Source of the DNA: Malus domestica
Lineage: Eukaryota > Streptophyta > Magnoliopsida > Rosales > Rosaceae
DNA: 64,000 bases
Direction of reading: 5' to 3'
NCBI RefSeq assembly: GCF_042453785.1
Contig: NC_091675.1
Coordinates: forward strand, 7,514,501 to 7,578,500
Of this stretch, positions 35,654 through 47,848 are shown in pieces. Within the stretch, counting starts at the first letter, position 1. Each line of letters starts with the position of its first letter. A model generated the notes under the pieces. The model was given only the letters and a program-made list of their open reading frames with translations. It had not been told where the DNA came from and made no database searches. The translations under genes and the position numbers were made by a program.

Positions 35654-38600
35654 TAGTTTGTAATATTGTTTCCATTATGAATTATGAATGAAAGTACTAT
35701 GATTTCATTTTCAATATGTTTTTCCATCCTAAATTTTTATTTGAACTTTTACACTGCGACCCCTTGGGGTAAGATTCCTGGATCCGCCACTGGTCACCGT
35801 GCTCAACTTAGGGTCCCAAAACCTGGAGGGTTCCATATCTCAACACATTGGAAACCTGAGCTTCCTAAGGGAACTCCGCCTCGGAAACAATAGCTTTACA
35901 CATCAAATCCCTGCTGAAATCGGGCGGTTGCGTAGGTTGCAAGTATTACTTCTGTACAACAACAGACTCAGTGGCCCTATTCCGACCAACATATCCAATT
36001 GCTTCAACCTCGTCACTATTCATTTTGGTTACAACAACTTAGTGAGTAAAATTCCCTCAGAAATCGGCTCATTGTCCAAGCTTCAAACACTAGTTTTAGA
36101 GTTTAATTGCTTAACCGGAGCGATCCCTCCTTCCTTGGGAAACCTTTCTGCTCTTGAGATGCTTGCTGCATATAATAACAGCTTGTCCGGAAGCATCCCT
36201 AGTTCTTTAGGCCAATTGAAAAAATTAACCTTCTTTTCGTTGGATTTGAATCGATTGTCTGGCATGATCCCTCCTTCCATCTACAACCTCTCTAATATTG
36301 TTAAGTTTTCTGTGTCGATAAACCAAATTCAAGGGAGTCTTCCCTCAAACTTGGGAATAACTCTTCCCAATCTCCAAAACTTTCACATTTTTACAAACCA
36401 ATTTACCGGAGCAATTCCCATGTCAATATCCAACATCACAAGTCTGGCCAGATTCATTGTTGCAGAGAACCATCTATCCGGGCCAGTTTCGAGTTTGCGA
36501 AACCTTCATAACCTCCAACACTTCGCCATTAACCAAAACAATCTTGGAAGTCGTGGTTACGGTGACTTGAGTTTTATCTCAGACTTGATAAATGCCACAG
36601 AGTTAGGGCACTTGTTTTTAGGCACCAACAATTTTGGTGGGACTCTTCCCTCATCAATTTCCAATCTCACAACAAAGCTTCAAATGTTTGGGGTGCAAGA
36701 AAACCAACTAAATGGAAACATTCCATTCGGGTTTGGGAACCTGATCAGCTTGGAAGCATTGAGTTTGAGGAATAACCACTTCACAGGTAACATCCCCAAT
36801 GACATTGGAAAGTTATCTAGTCTAGGGTTATTGGCTCTTGGGCGCAACGAATTATCCGGGAGCATTCCTTCCTCTCTAGGAAATTTAACCATGTTAACCA
36901 CGCTCCAATTGCAAGGGAATAACCTTAATGGCAGCATCTCTTGGAGCCTAGGGGAATGCCGTCGGCTGGTCCAATTGAATCTTTCCCGGAATAACCTTGA
37001 CGGTGTGATACCTGATCAAGTTCTTGGCCTCCCTTCCTTGTCCAAATATTTAGACTTGTCTAAAAACCGCTTTTTTGGTTCCCTTCCCATGGAAGTTGGA
37101 AAGTTGAAAAGTCTAGGTGTGCTGGATGTTTCTGATAACATGCTATCCGGAGAACTTCCTAGCACTCTTGGTAGTTGTTTGGGTTTAGAAGTCCTACACT
37201 TGCAAGGTAACTACTTCAATGGGACAATACCTTCATCTATGGTTTCACTGAGAGGAGTACAAGATTTAGACCTTTCTCGCAACAATTTCTCGGGTGAAAT
37301 TCCACAGTTTTTAGAAAGATTTGACTTCCTGAGGAATTTGAACCTGTCTTTCAATGATTTTTGGGGAGCGGTACCAACTCAAGGTGTTTTTAAGAATGCA
37401 AGTGCAAGTTCAGTTGTCGGAAACGCCAATCTCTGCGGCGGTGTTGCTGATTTCCATCTGCCCAAGTGCATCTCGAAAAAGTCCAAGGGGAGAGGACTGT
37501 CTTCGAGATTGAAATTAGTACTCTCCATAGTCCCTGCCCTTATAGGAATAGCTATGGTGTTGTTCTTTCTAACTCTCTGTCTTTTAAGGAAGAGAAGCAA
37601 AAAAATTGCATTACGGAGCACCAACTTGACGAACTCTATTTTGCAAGTGTCATATAGTACCCTCCTCAAAGCTACCGATGGGTTTTCTTCAACGAATCTG
37701 ATTGGTTCGGGTAGCTTTGGATCTGTGTACAAAGGAACTCTTGATGCTGCTGACGGATCACCTCAGCTTGTCGCCGTGAAGGTGTTTGACATGTTACACC
37801 AAGGAGCTTCTAAGAGCTTTCTAGCCGAATGTGAGGCACTAAAAAATATTAGGCATCGGAATCTTGTCAAGATTATAACAGCATGTTCAAGTGTTGATTT
37901 TCACGGTCATGATTTCAAGGCTTTGGTTTACGAGTTCATGGGCAATGGAAACTTGGATGAGTGGTTGCATCCAACTTCTGGAACACAAGAGGGTACACAC
38001 ACTCCCAAATATCTGAATCTTATTCAGAGGCTAGACGTTGCGATTGAGGTTGCTTGTGCGTTGGACTATCTTCACAATCACTGTGAGACGCCAATTGTTC
38101 ATTGTGACCTTAAACCAAGTAATGTTCTGTTGGATAACGATTTGACTCGCATGTTTCGGACTTTGGATTAGCAAGATTTGTCTTAAAACCAACCGATAAC
38201 GCGCCAACAAATCATCAAACAAGTTCCATTGGGATAAGAGGATCAGTTGGTTATGCTGCTCCAGGTAAATATTCTCATCCCTTGTGCTTCACAGTTCCCT
38301 TCACTTCTTTCTTACTCTAAAGTAACTCAAAGAGAGCTATTCTATTTACATTTGAAGTGATAATTTGTGATGTCTAATTGAATTGTAGAGTATGGTATGG
38401 GAAGTGAGGTTTCGACATACGGAGATGTCTACAGCTTTGGCATTCTTTTATTAGAGATGTTCACCGGGAAGAGACCTACCGACAACATGTTTAGTGACGG
38501 CTTCAACCTTCATAACTTTGTGAAGACGGCTTACCTGGAGCGAGCTACAGAGATTGCAGATCTGCTACTTCTTCAAGGAGGTGACAAGGACACTCCCAAC

Positions 38601-38759
38601 GATCAATGCAGCTCGAGAGCTCAAAAACTCGAGGAGTGCTTGAGTTTGACATTCGGAATTGGGATTGCTTGTTCTGCTGAATCCCCAACAGACCGAAAGG
38701 ATATCAGTGGCGTCGCGTCTGAATTGCGCTCCATTATGAACAACCTTCCCGCATGAGAA

Positions 38760-40290
38760 GTTTTGTTTTATATGTTCTACATGAGATATGTTGCTAGATA
38801 GCTTATTCATATGGGGTCAAGCTGCTTGTACATATGTTGTGTTTCCTTTCATATGAGCTTAGTAAGTTTAATACTTTAAATTATGTATATAGCAAAGTTT
38901 CATTAACTGAGAATTAATTTAGTATTAGCTGGTTTTGACTTTGTTGCACAAGCAAGAAAAAGCATAAAAATGAGACGGTGCAATTATATGGTCTAGTAAG
39001 TTGGCCAGCTAACAGATGCTTGTGTTGAAGGCGGTTGATTGCTCTGGTGGTTAGAGTATTTCTCTTCAAACTATTGCGTTCCACATTCAAATCATTTCTT
39101 GATGTAGAACAAATGCCCGAGCGGATTGAACAAGAAATTGACTGTCAGAAGACAAAAGGATGCAGTGGGAATTTTGAGATTTGGGTCCGATCTCCAATTT
39201 GGGCCATGATACATTTTCGGAAAGAGAACAGCGCGGCGTTTTCAACACACAACTGCGTAGTGAAATATAATGGATTTTAGCGATCTGAGGTCGTTTAGGA
39301 TTTCAAAAATGCATTTAAATTCTTGTGATAAAAATCAGACCTTTTGATTGTCCAAAGATGTTGTAAACAGCTTATTTAAGTCGTGGATGTTATCCATTGC
39401 ACTCATCAATTAATCAAATTATCTTTTGAGATTTTTATCAAAATGGTGAACTCCAATAACTTTGGTTCTTCAAAGATTTAGGTTGGTAATCATTTTGTTT
39501 CGTGATGCGTTATTTCATCTCTCTTTAGTCTAGATGACTAGTATAGAAAATATCGTTTGTAGTAATAATAATAATAATAATAAAAAGAATGTTAAAAATG
39601 AAAAATCTGTAATGTTTGTAAGTAAACAATACAATTGACGTGTATCACATTACCTGATCACATCTTGTGAAAAATAATCAAACAATAATTATTACACGAA
39701 AATGAATCTTGCAGGAATTTGGAAGTAGCATATTCTATAACAAACATATTGAACAATTTTTCATGTACTAACGTGACAAGAAAAAAAAGTTGATAAAAAA
39801 AGTAGAATATTCTTCATGCCTTCGCCCAGTACACTTTTCGTGGGTTCTCTCAATTATAAATTTATATCTACCATCCATGTGGTGTGGAGGTTGGGTTAAA
39901 AGTAACCATCCAACATTAAAACTTATTAAAAATGGTCATTTGAAAGTTTCAAAGATTATGACCACATGAAAAAATAACACAAACTTGCACCATAAGAAAA
40001 AGAAAATAAGAAAACAATACAACAGAAAGTTTGGACAAATTTCCCAATTTCCAACTTCCACCCACCCTTATTAAACAAATTTATTCATTTTTATTACATC
40101 TATGCCTTTTTAGAAACACGGTTTTCAGACACTATTTGATCACATACATATAAGAAACATTTTTCGTTGCATTCAAATTTTAGTCGCATCAAAAGTAAAA
40201 ATCAAAAAATAAAATAAAAGAGCAACTTATTAAGATTATAGAAAGAGGAGAATTTCTAGACACCCGTTAAATTGCCATTTGTCTTAATGG
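38760..40290. other. Intergenic, with a possible tRNA-derived SINE piece
   Basis: Begins with the receptor pseudogene's 3' flank. At 39030-39110 GATTGCTCTGGTGGTTAGAG resembles a tRNA A-box and GCGTTCCACATTCAAATC, 30 bp further on, a degenerate B-box; this could be a SINE head. An AAT microsatellite lies at about 39561-39583. No gene. Confidence 0.35.
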
Positions 40291-40304
40291 AGTATTTTTC
40301 CATG

Positions 40305-40492
40305 GGATTTGGATCCTCTCCTGGGCAGGGGATCCGAATCCTCCTGATCAGTTAATATGGACCATTAGATTTTGATCTTACGACTACAATTATCATAACT
40401 TTTAGATCAACTCTCTATTTATAACCGTTGAATTTCCCTTGTCATCTAGCCATGAGGATTCGAACCCTCTGCTCAGGAGAGGATCCAAATCC
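40305..40492. mobile_element. Mutator-type MITE with 9-bp TSD
   Basis: 188 bp, starting GGATTTGGATCCTCTCCTG and ending CAGGAGAGGATCCAAATCC. The 9-bp TSD TTTTCCATG lies at 40296-40304 and 40493-40501. The inner arms GGGATCCGAATCCTC and GAGGATTCGAACCCTC are also inverted. Confidence 0.88.
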
Positions 40493-40700
40493 TTTTCCAT
40501 GGCATCCTATTTATAATTTCATGTTGCCCTACCCAACGGGCCAACTCTCCCAATAAATCAAGAATTAATGATTTCTCAAATCGTGTAGAAATTTTAACTT
40601 ATGAATGAGTTTGATGCCCTTGGATTCTGTATTTGTGTGCAAAGTGAGCGGAAGAAGAGAAGAGGAGGCTGAAAAGAAAAAAAGTAAACAAATTGCAGAG

Positions 40701-40705
<5 letters not shown>

Positions 40706-40737
<32 letters not shown>
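40706..40737. repeat. GA microsatellite in the EXO70 leader region
   Basis: About 16 GA units, upstream of the EXO70 5' UTR intron. GA/CT runs are common in plant leaders and promoters. No gene. Confidence 0.9.
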
Positions 40738-40742
<5 letters not shown>

Positions 40743-40970
40743 AAAAAGCCTAAAACGAGTTTAACAACAAAGCAAAGAGAGAGCAGGGGGGTTTGCGGTT
40801 TTGCCTTACTGTCATGCACTTTGTCATCACTCTCGTCGGATGCGATTTATAGAACTCTGCAACTAGTGGTCTTTCTCTATCACTACATTCCTGATTAGGG
40901 CTTCTCTGCGTCCTGGGTTCACAAGCCGATTCGACTCGGCCGGGTGAACTGGATCTCTCTCCAACTTCAA

Positions 40971-41301
40971 GTGAGTTACCTTCTTTTTCGTTCCTTGTAT
41001 GTCTTAACTCATGAAAATCTGGATTTGCTTTGCTTTTGCTTTTGTGGGTTCAGTGAGATTTCTCTGTTCTTTCTTGGCTTGTGGGTTTCGATTGGTAAGG
41101 ACCCAGATGAGATTATTTTTTTTTCGATAATTCCTAGAGAAATTGAGAAAATTTCACTTTATAAAGGAATATAAGAAAAGCCCAATTTCAATTTTATTGC
41201 ATTTAGCTGCTTAAAGTTGTTGTTTTCTTTTCGCTCCCAATTTGTGTGAGACTTGTAGTTTTGCAGCTTTTGATTTTTGGGGTTTTTTTGTGTGATATTA
41301 G
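40971..41301 (+). other. 5' UTR intron of the EXO70 gene
   Basis: Donor CTTCAA|GTGAGT at 40971 and acceptor GATATTAG ending at 41301, 7 bp before the start codon at 41309. A leader intron just before the ATG often enhances expression in plants; that role here is inference. Confidence 0.7.
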
Positions 41302-41308
41302 GATTTGA

Positions 41309-43342
41309 ATGGCGCATTCCGTGAATGATAATAGCATTGAGAGTTTGATATCTGCAAGCAAGGCATTGAGGCTAAGCTTACAGAAATCACAGGGCATAGG
41401 GTCGGCTCTGGAGAAAGCCGGAAACCGATTTGAAGAGATTAACCACAGGTTACCTTCTCTTGAAGCTGCAGTTCGACCCATTCGCGCAGACAAGGAAGCC
41501 CTTGCTGCTGTTGGTGGTCATATTAACCGCGCTGTTGGCCCTGCTGCAGCTGTGCTTAAAGTTTTTGATGCTGTTCATGGACTCGAGAAGTCTCTATTGT
41601 CAGATCCGCGTAGTGATCTGCCTGGTTACTTATCGGTGATGAAACGTCTGGAAGAGGCTCTGAGATTTCTGGGTGACAATTGTGGATTGGCAATTCAGTG
41701 GTTGGAGGATATAGTAGAGTACTTGGAGGATAATGCGGTTGCGGATGACAGGTACCTTTCAAATTTGAAGAAATCATTGAAAAGTCTCCGAGAATTGCAG
41801 AGTGAGGAGGAAAAGGCCGACCTCGATGGAGGGCTTCTGGAGGCTGCTTTGGAAAAATTAGAAAATGAGTTTAGGAGGCTCCTCACAGAAAATAGCGTGC
41901 CACTTCCAATGTCGTCATCATCTTCTCTTGGAGAACAAGCATGCATTGCGCCTTCACCATTACCTGTTCTGGTAATCCAGAAGTTGCAAGCTATACTTGG
42001 AAGATTGATTGCTAATAACAGACTTGAGAAGTGTATATCTATTTATGTTGAAGTTCGAAGTTCGAATGTAAGGGCAAGTTTACAAGCTCTCAATTTGGAT
42101 TACCTTGAGATATCAATTGCAGAGTTTAATGATGTGCTGAGCATAGAGGGATATATATCAAAGTGGGGAAAGCATTTGGAGTTTGCTGTGAAACACTTGT
42201 TTGAGGCGGAGTATAAGTTGTGTAATGATGTTTTTGAGAGGATTGGATTGGATGTGTGGATGGGTTGCTTTGCAAAGATAGCTGCTCAGGCTGGTATCCT
42301 TGCATTCCTACAATTTGGTAAGACTGTTACAGAGAGCAAAAAAGATCCGATAAAGCTTTTGAAGTTGTTGGATATATTTGCATCTTTAAACAAATTGAGG
42401 CTGGACTTCAACCGGCTTTTTGGTGGACCAGCATGTATTGAAATCCAAATTCTGACAAGGGATCTCATTAAGAGTGTCATTGATGGAGCAGCTGAAATTT
42501 TCTGGGAGCTACTGCTTCAGGTGAAACTGCAAAGGCAGAACCCGCCTCCTCAAGATGGGAGTGTTCCGAAATTGGTCAGTTTTATTACGGATTATTGTAA
42601 TAAACTGCTTGGGGATGATTATAAGCCAATCTTAACTCAGGTTCTCATCATTTATCGAAGTTGGAAGCATGAGAAATTCCAAGAAGGGCTCCTTATAAAT
42701 GAGGTTTTAGAAATTGTTAAAGCCATTGAACTAAATTTGGAGGCATGGATAAAGGCTTATGAGGATACCAGCTTGGCCAGCCTTTTTGCAATGAACAACC
42801 ATTGGCATTTATACAAGCACCTGAAGGGAACTAAACTGGGGGTTCTGCTGGGGGATGCTTGGTTACGAGAACATGAACAGTACAAAGACTATTATTTCAC
42901 AGTTTTCTTGAGAGATAGCTGGGGGAAACTTCCAGGTCATTTAAGCAGAGAAGGTCTGATTCTGTTCTCAGGTGGTCGTGCCACTGCCCGTGATCTTGTC
43001 AAGAAGAGGTTAAAAAGCTTCAATGAAACGTTCGATGACATGTATAAGAAGCAATCGAGTTGGGTAATGTCAGATAAAGATCTAAGGGAGAAGACATGCC
43101 AGCTCATAGTGCAGGCTGTTGTGCCTGTTTACAGAAGTTACATGCAGAATTATGGGCCCTTGGTCGAGCAAGATGCAAGTTCAAGCAAGTATGCAAAGTA
43201 CTCTGTGCAGACTTTTGAAAAAATGCTCATGTCTCTTTTTCAGCCAAAGCCTGTTAGATATGGCAGTTTCAAAGGTAGGCAAATGAGCGGGAAATTCAAT
43301 GGAGTAGCAGATCTCCGCCGTACTACCTCTGCGGTTGTGTGA
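41309..43342 (+). CDS. EXO70G1: Exocyst subunit EXO70 (EXO70G1-like)
   Basis: A plant EXO70 protein, the exocyst subunit that tethers secretory vesicles to the plasma membrane by binding lipids. It is a single coding exon of 677 codons, as is usual for most plant EXO70 genes outside the A clade. The N-terminal coiled-coil region (ALRLSLQKSQGIGSALEKAG) includes RLPSLEAAVRPIRADKEALA. The C-terminal Exo70 domain has FAMNNHWHLYKHL, RDSWGKLPGHLSREGLILFS and YRSYMQNYGPLVE. The basic tail VRYGSFKGRQ is where lipid binding is expected. The remembered match is to the G clade (At4g31540-like), not EXO70A1. Start chosen at the ATG directly after the leader intron. No lesion seen. Confidence 0.9.
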   Translation: MAHSVNDNSIESLISASKALRLSLQKSQGIGSALEKAGNRFEEINHRLPSLEAAVRPIRADKEALAAVGGHINRAVGPAAAVLKVFDAVHGLEKSLLSDPRSDLPGYLSVMKRLEEALRFLGDNCGLAIQWLEDIVEYLEDNAVADDRYLSNLKKSLKSLRELQSEEEKADLDGGLLEAALEKLENEFRRLLTENSVPLPMSSSSSLGEQACIAPSPLPVLVIQKLQAILGRLIANNRLEKCISIYVEVRSSNVRASLQALNLDYLEISIAEFNDVLSIEGYISKWGKHLEFAVKHLFEAEYKLCNDVFERIGLDVWMGCFAKIAAQAGILAFLQFGKTVTESKKDPIKLLKLLDIFASLNKLRLDFNRLFGGPACIEIQILTRDLIKSVIDGAAEIFWELLLQVKLQRQNPPPQDGSVPKLVSFITDYCNKLLGDDYKPILTQVLIIYRSWKHEKFQEGLLINEVLEIVKAIELNLEAWIKAYEDTSLASLFAMNNHWHLYKHLKGTKLGVLLGDAWLREHEQYKDYYFTVFLRDSWGKLPGHLSREGLILFSGGRATARDLVKKRLKSFNETFDDMYKKQSSWVMSDKDLREKTCQLIVQAVVPVYRSYMQNYGPLVEQDASSSKYAKYSVQTFEKMLMSLFQPKPVRYGSFKGRQMSGKFNGVADLRRTTSAVV

Positions 43343-43900
43343 TTGTTGAACTATGTGCATTGTGGAATCACATGGCAGGATTATCCTCCCCTTTACATGA
43401 TTGGCCTTTCATCTTGTATATGACGACATTCTCAGGAGCCTGGAACTGAATACTGCTGTCCCATTGCCTGAGATTCCAAGATATGGCATCCCTGTAACTC
43501 ATCTGAATGTTATGAAGAGTTGAACACTGTTTCCATTGCGCGTGAGTTCTAGGCCATGGGGTCTCCAATTCCATGCATGATGATGAACAATTATAACCCA
43601 GTTGGACCCCGGCGTAGATAATATATTCAGGTATAGCTATCCATTTTTCGTTCTTCTCAGACTCATTGATTAAGTTATACTAGGTTAGGCAGCCGGAGAA
43701 ACCTTATAGCTTTGCTAGATTCTGTGTACAATTCTTTCGTATAAAGTGCATCAAAGAGGTCTACCTAGGATTGAATTAATTACTTGTAAGAACATGGGAA
43801 AGCTTATAAGTTAGGGACCTTCATGAGATGCTAGTTTTTGTGCTCCGAAACGGCATTGTTGAGAACTTTCAAAATGCCTGAGAGCCAAGTGCTGTCGGAA
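43343..43900 (+). other. Probable 3' UTR of the EXO70 gene
   Basis: Moderately GC-balanced sequence without a supported frame after the stop at 43342. AATAAAG-like signals occur near 43912. The 62-codon frame at 43906-44094 is not recognised. Confidence 0.4.
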
Positions 43901-44309
43901 TACTGTTGAGAATAAAGTACCTTCTCGTTTTGATGGACCTGTGTAAAGCCTTCAGTAATTTGTCAATGGCGCTTCTCTTTTCGTTTCACTTTTCCGCCTT
44001 TGATTCCAACTTTTCCTCTTTGACTCGAAACTTTTCTGCTTATGCTCGGTGTATCTGTTCGTTCTTCTTATTAGACTTGCTGGGCAAGACATGAGTTGCT
44101 GTGTGCTCTACAAGTTTTAAGAAAAGAAGAGTAGGTTGCTTTGTAGGCGAACCTGAGGCCTTTGTGTTACAAACAAAGCCCTCTTCTGGATAACAAAACT
44201 GGCGTCATCGTCACTGCCATCTTTCTTGTTTTATTCCAGTTGATAAAATCTTGTTCATTGGGCCGGCTATGATGTAACACTTATACGTCAGTTAAATGAA
44301 AGTCTTAAT

Positions 44310-44520
44310 TGTAGCAGTGATCCTGAACTCGCACGAATTATATTTGGTACCTCAACTCCACTTAGTGTCGCGTAATTGGTCCTTTCGTTAACTCTGTTAA
44401 TTTTTCTGTCAAATACGGGGGAGTACGGGGAGTGGGAGGGAGTTGGAGCTATTAAACAAGTTGAGGGACCAAAAAGTAACTCATGCAAAATATGAGGGAC
44501 CTTTTCTATGATTATGGTAG
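44310..44520. mobile_element. Degenerate foldback element
   Basis: GGTACCTCAACTCCACTTAG on the left faces GAGGGACCAAAAAGTAACTC and ATGAGGGACC on the right, in inverted orientation. The type (GGTCCCTCAA arms) is common in plant MITEs. No TSD fixed. Confidence 0.4.
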
Positions 44521-46180
44521 GAGCGCAACGATCTAGCCCAATCGATTTCCTTTCTTTCAGTTATTGCCTTCTCGTATCCTAGTCTATTAATAACAAAACT
44601 GATTCTTCACTTTAACCCTTTTATCCATTCGAACTTCTTTTTTTCTTCGTACAAGCGTAAATGTTAAGAAATAAGAAAGGGTTTTGTGCTTTTGTACGAG
44701 AAGAGTCCTCGTCTCTTCATAATAAGAAGGTATTGCTGACTTGTAAATTACAGTTTGATACGCATACATAAACGACTCACGTCTCGTAGCTTTTCAAACC
44801 GAATAATTCCATTAGGGACAAATCAGAAACTATTTCCATTCCAAAAATTCAAACATTTCTGCACAACTGTTTCTTATATGGAGACCAGACCAGGCCCACG
44901 GAAGAATTAAAATTTATCATCAATGGAAGTTTGTTCCCTTGGTTTATCTTCTTCCTATTTTTCTCTAATCTCTTGTCAACATAGCTAATCACTGAAATTA
45001 CTCGACAGAAAAGAAGGGTAAAGTTTGTTAGGTTTTACACAGTGTCTTACGCTAAAGCAAGATCAGTGATGTTAACTACGCAAGTTTTCTTGTTTACTTT
45101 CTTTAATCTGGCCTGCATTGTCTATAAACAATTGTCACCGGAAATTGGAAACCCTAATTTCCCAAAATCAAAGTTTGTGGTGAACACGATGGATGTATAG
45201 TAGTTTTCTTCCACTTTCTCTAACGTGATAGCAAGCTTGCAAATAGGGACCAGTTTGCAGGCACATTGGATTCACATAAGGACTAGTCAATGTCAACCCC
45301 ATGGGAAGGAAGCCCTAAGCCACTTTGATATTTTGTGGTTGTGAACTTAGGGTTTGTAACGTGGGAACATTGGAAATTTCTTTTTAATATGTAAAATTTA
45401 GTAAAATATGGATGGTATTTTTAGGTCGTATGAAAATAACATTTTTGTTAAAAAGAAAAACGTGAATACCACGTTTAAAAGAAGAGTTATAACGACTTTT
45501 AACACTTTTATCATCATTCACACTCCAATATATGTGAGAAAATGAAACGTAAATACCATGTATATCTTGCTGAAGTTGAGGCCCAAAACATTCTACACCT
45601 CCATTTCTCATATTTAGCATCAGCCTTTAAAAATGTTCTTAAAATAACATGTTACGTTTCGATATTGACCTAATTGTCAGGTGTTGATGTATGAAAATTT
45701 TGATTAATAAGCAAGTGACACATCACCAACACATGATTATTCAAAAAACAACCAATTAATCCTCTTTCATTTTGTCAAGGTTTAGGTTGCAGCATTCAAT
45801 GGTCGGATATGGAGGAGGAAAAATAGATGATCATGATGGATGATGGATGATGAGGACCACAACAATAACGATAAGAGTTGCCAATAATGATTTGACACTG
45901 AAACACAGTGATGCATTGCATTGTTCCTTTTTTTGTTCCCTTACATCGGAGGAGGAGGGTGAGAATTGAGACATGTTTGTGCTGTGTTTCACTCAATCTG
46001 GTCATGCCTCGTTCCAACAACACTCGTTCTTCAAATATCTAGAAACATATGACAAGTTAAAAAGACACTGAAAATTACATTTTCTTTTTTACTTTTTCCA
46101 ATCCGTAAAACTCTGAAAGTACTATTGTGAATAATGTTTTAACCGTCAATTAGTATTGCGGTTTGTGGTATTCTTTATAA
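44521..46180. other. Intergenic, no gene seen
   Basis: AT-rich DNA; frames of 60-80 codons on the minus strand have no recognisable domain. Confidence 0.4.
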
Positions 46181-46185
46181 GAAGT

Positions 46186-46364
46186 ATTTTTGCTCATCAC
46201 CATTAAGTGTGGTGTATATTTACCACTTTATTTATCACCGTTAGATGAGTTTGAATTTTAAGATTCGTGTAGTAGATAGGCACAAATCTCGAAATTTAAA
46301 CTCATCTAATGGTGATAAATAAGGTGATAAGCATACACTACACTAAATGGTGGTGAGCAAAAAT
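46186..46364. mobile_element. Foldback MITE, about 180 bp
   Basis: Left TTTTTGCTCATCACCATTAA, then GTGTGGTGTAT; right ATACACTACACTAAATGG, then TGGTGAGCAAAAA. The inner arms (TTATCACCGTTAGATGAG and CTCATCTAATGGTGATAA) are also inverted. No long TSD; a TA flank is possible. Confidence 0.7.
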
Positions 46365-46539
46365 GTAGTCATTTTCTTTGGAAGTAGGAGTGTTTTTCAA
46401 AAGCATCGCATTAGAAACAACGTTTCTATTTTCCGTTCTAAAATTTCATAATCATATATCAGATTAGAAAAATACTATAATTAAAAATTCCCTGTGATTC
46501 TCATACAAGAAAAAAACACTCATAAATCCAGGTAACACT

Positions 46540-46694
46540 ACAAAGAAGAAGAGGAGAGGAGAGAGATGTATGAAGAAGAAGTAGGAGAGAGAGGAAGACG
46601 AAGAAGGAGTGAGAGAGAAAGAAAGAGGTAGGCAGGAGGAGAAAGAAAAAGAAACGTAACGAAGAAAAAAAGATGAGAGAGAAATGAAGAGATA
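46540..46694. repeat. Purine-rich (GA/GAA) tract
   Basis: About 150 bp of almost pure purines on the plus strand. It produces Phe/Ser/Leu-rich spurious frames on the minus strand. Confidence 0.75.
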
Positions 46695-46739
46695 AAAACT
46701 CATCTTCAAACATAGAAATAATCATGACATCACTTGTCA

Positions 46740-47812
46740 CATGGATAAGTTTTGACAATCCATGAAAGAATAAAAAATGTTGTCTCTCTCCAAGTATAGT
46801 CTTACAATTTGGCTTTTTGTGTAATTTCTCTTCTTTCTTTTATCAAAATAAGTTTGGAACACTAAAAAATAAAAATAAAAAAAATCAGTAAAATTCAGAA
46901 TTCTCGAAATCTCTAAATGCATTCAAATTTTCATTTCGCTTTTCGAAAAAACTCAGATTCGAAAATTTTACCATTGTAATTGGAAACCCCGTTGCATTCC
47001 AACTTGCACCTCTAGTGAGAGATTTCATATTAGAATATCATAATGACGAGTTTGAAACCAATTTATTTTTCATATGTTACTGTAGATAGATAATTGTATC
47101 ACAAATTAATGCTTTTACTCACTTTAAATTTTGAATGGTATCTGAGATGTGAACCATATTGTTTTACCAACTGGGGGATATATGCTCTAGATATATTAAC
47201 TTTGTCACTTACACGAATAAGCCATTATTATTAATTATTAATCATTATTAAAGGTTGGGGATCTTGCAAGGGATTTCTATACATGCAGTGGATATGCCCT
47301 TCTATGAATTTTAAAGGGGCTTTTAGATTTTAGTCTACTCAACGCAATAATTTTTAATTTTTTTTTTTAACAAACGATATTATCTCTATTGAGAGGATGA
47401 AGGGATCGACTAAGTTTACAATAAGCTAACAATAATGTGGATTCATGATTTAACGAACATTTTTTTAATCTCAGGGGTAAATTTGGAATGAAAAATAATT
47501 GTATTAATGCATCAAACTGGGTCATCACACAAGAAAGAAAGGTTATCTCTACTTTTCTAAAATTAAAAATGCCTTGACCCAATTTATTAGTTCGATTTAA
47601 TGGATGATAAAGTATTTTTCTCTCCTTATGCGTGACAATATTTATTTATATACAATGATTCTCTCTAGCCTTGCTCAAGCTTAAAGCAAAAAATAAACAT
47701 GGTTGTGTATCGAGGAAAAAAAAATGTGAAAATTACTTTTTGAAAAGAGTTATTACTACCATTCCGAAATAGTTATCTTACACTAAATATAGTTCAGATG
47801 ACTATTTTAAAG

Positions 47813-47848
<36 letters not shown>

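Larger units (their letters stand above)
33689..35792. mobile_element. Non-autonomous hAT element carrying host-gene exons
   Basis: 2104 bp. The left end is CACTGGCGGATCCA and the right end TGGATCCGCCACTG, an inverted repeat with one mismatch, of the CAGTGGCGGA type common in hAT elements. The 8-bp TSD GTCACCGT lies at 33681-33688 and 35793-35800. It has no transposase frame. It carries exons of HCF136 with introns and a possible second gene piece on the minus strand. It sits inside the first coding exon of a receptor kinase. Confidence 0.9.
33468..38756 (+). pseudogene. Disrupted LRR receptor-like kinase, class XII (EFR/Xa21-like)
   Basis: A plasma-membrane immune-type receptor kinase by family; this copy is broken. 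From ATG 33468 it shows a signal peptide (VLAVRLIFVYTILNAFICYL), an LRR N-terminal cap with CKWYGVTC, about 20 leucine-rich repeats, a membrane segment near 37525-37580, and a kinase with glycine loop [18 protein letters not shown] lysine and non-RD loop [11 protein letters not shown]. Two lesions are visible. A 2.1-kb hAT element sits at 33689-35792, inside the codon after RERVT; removing it rejoins the frame to [11 protein letters not shown] one-base deletion near 38148 replaces the DFG segment by MFRTLD and a stop, while SDFGLARFV is readable in the next frame. An intron at 38265-38388 and a final exon to 38756 follow. The receptor kinase domain cannot be made from this allele. Confidence 0.9.

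Noticed and set aside
39035-39280. 81-codon frame after the receptor pseudogene
   Set aside because: Its 5' part overlaps a tRNA-like SINE head; no protein domain.
46464-46758. Two Phe/Ser/Leu-rich frames that look membrane-like
   Set aside because: They arise from a GA-rich purine tract read antisense; no start context or homology.
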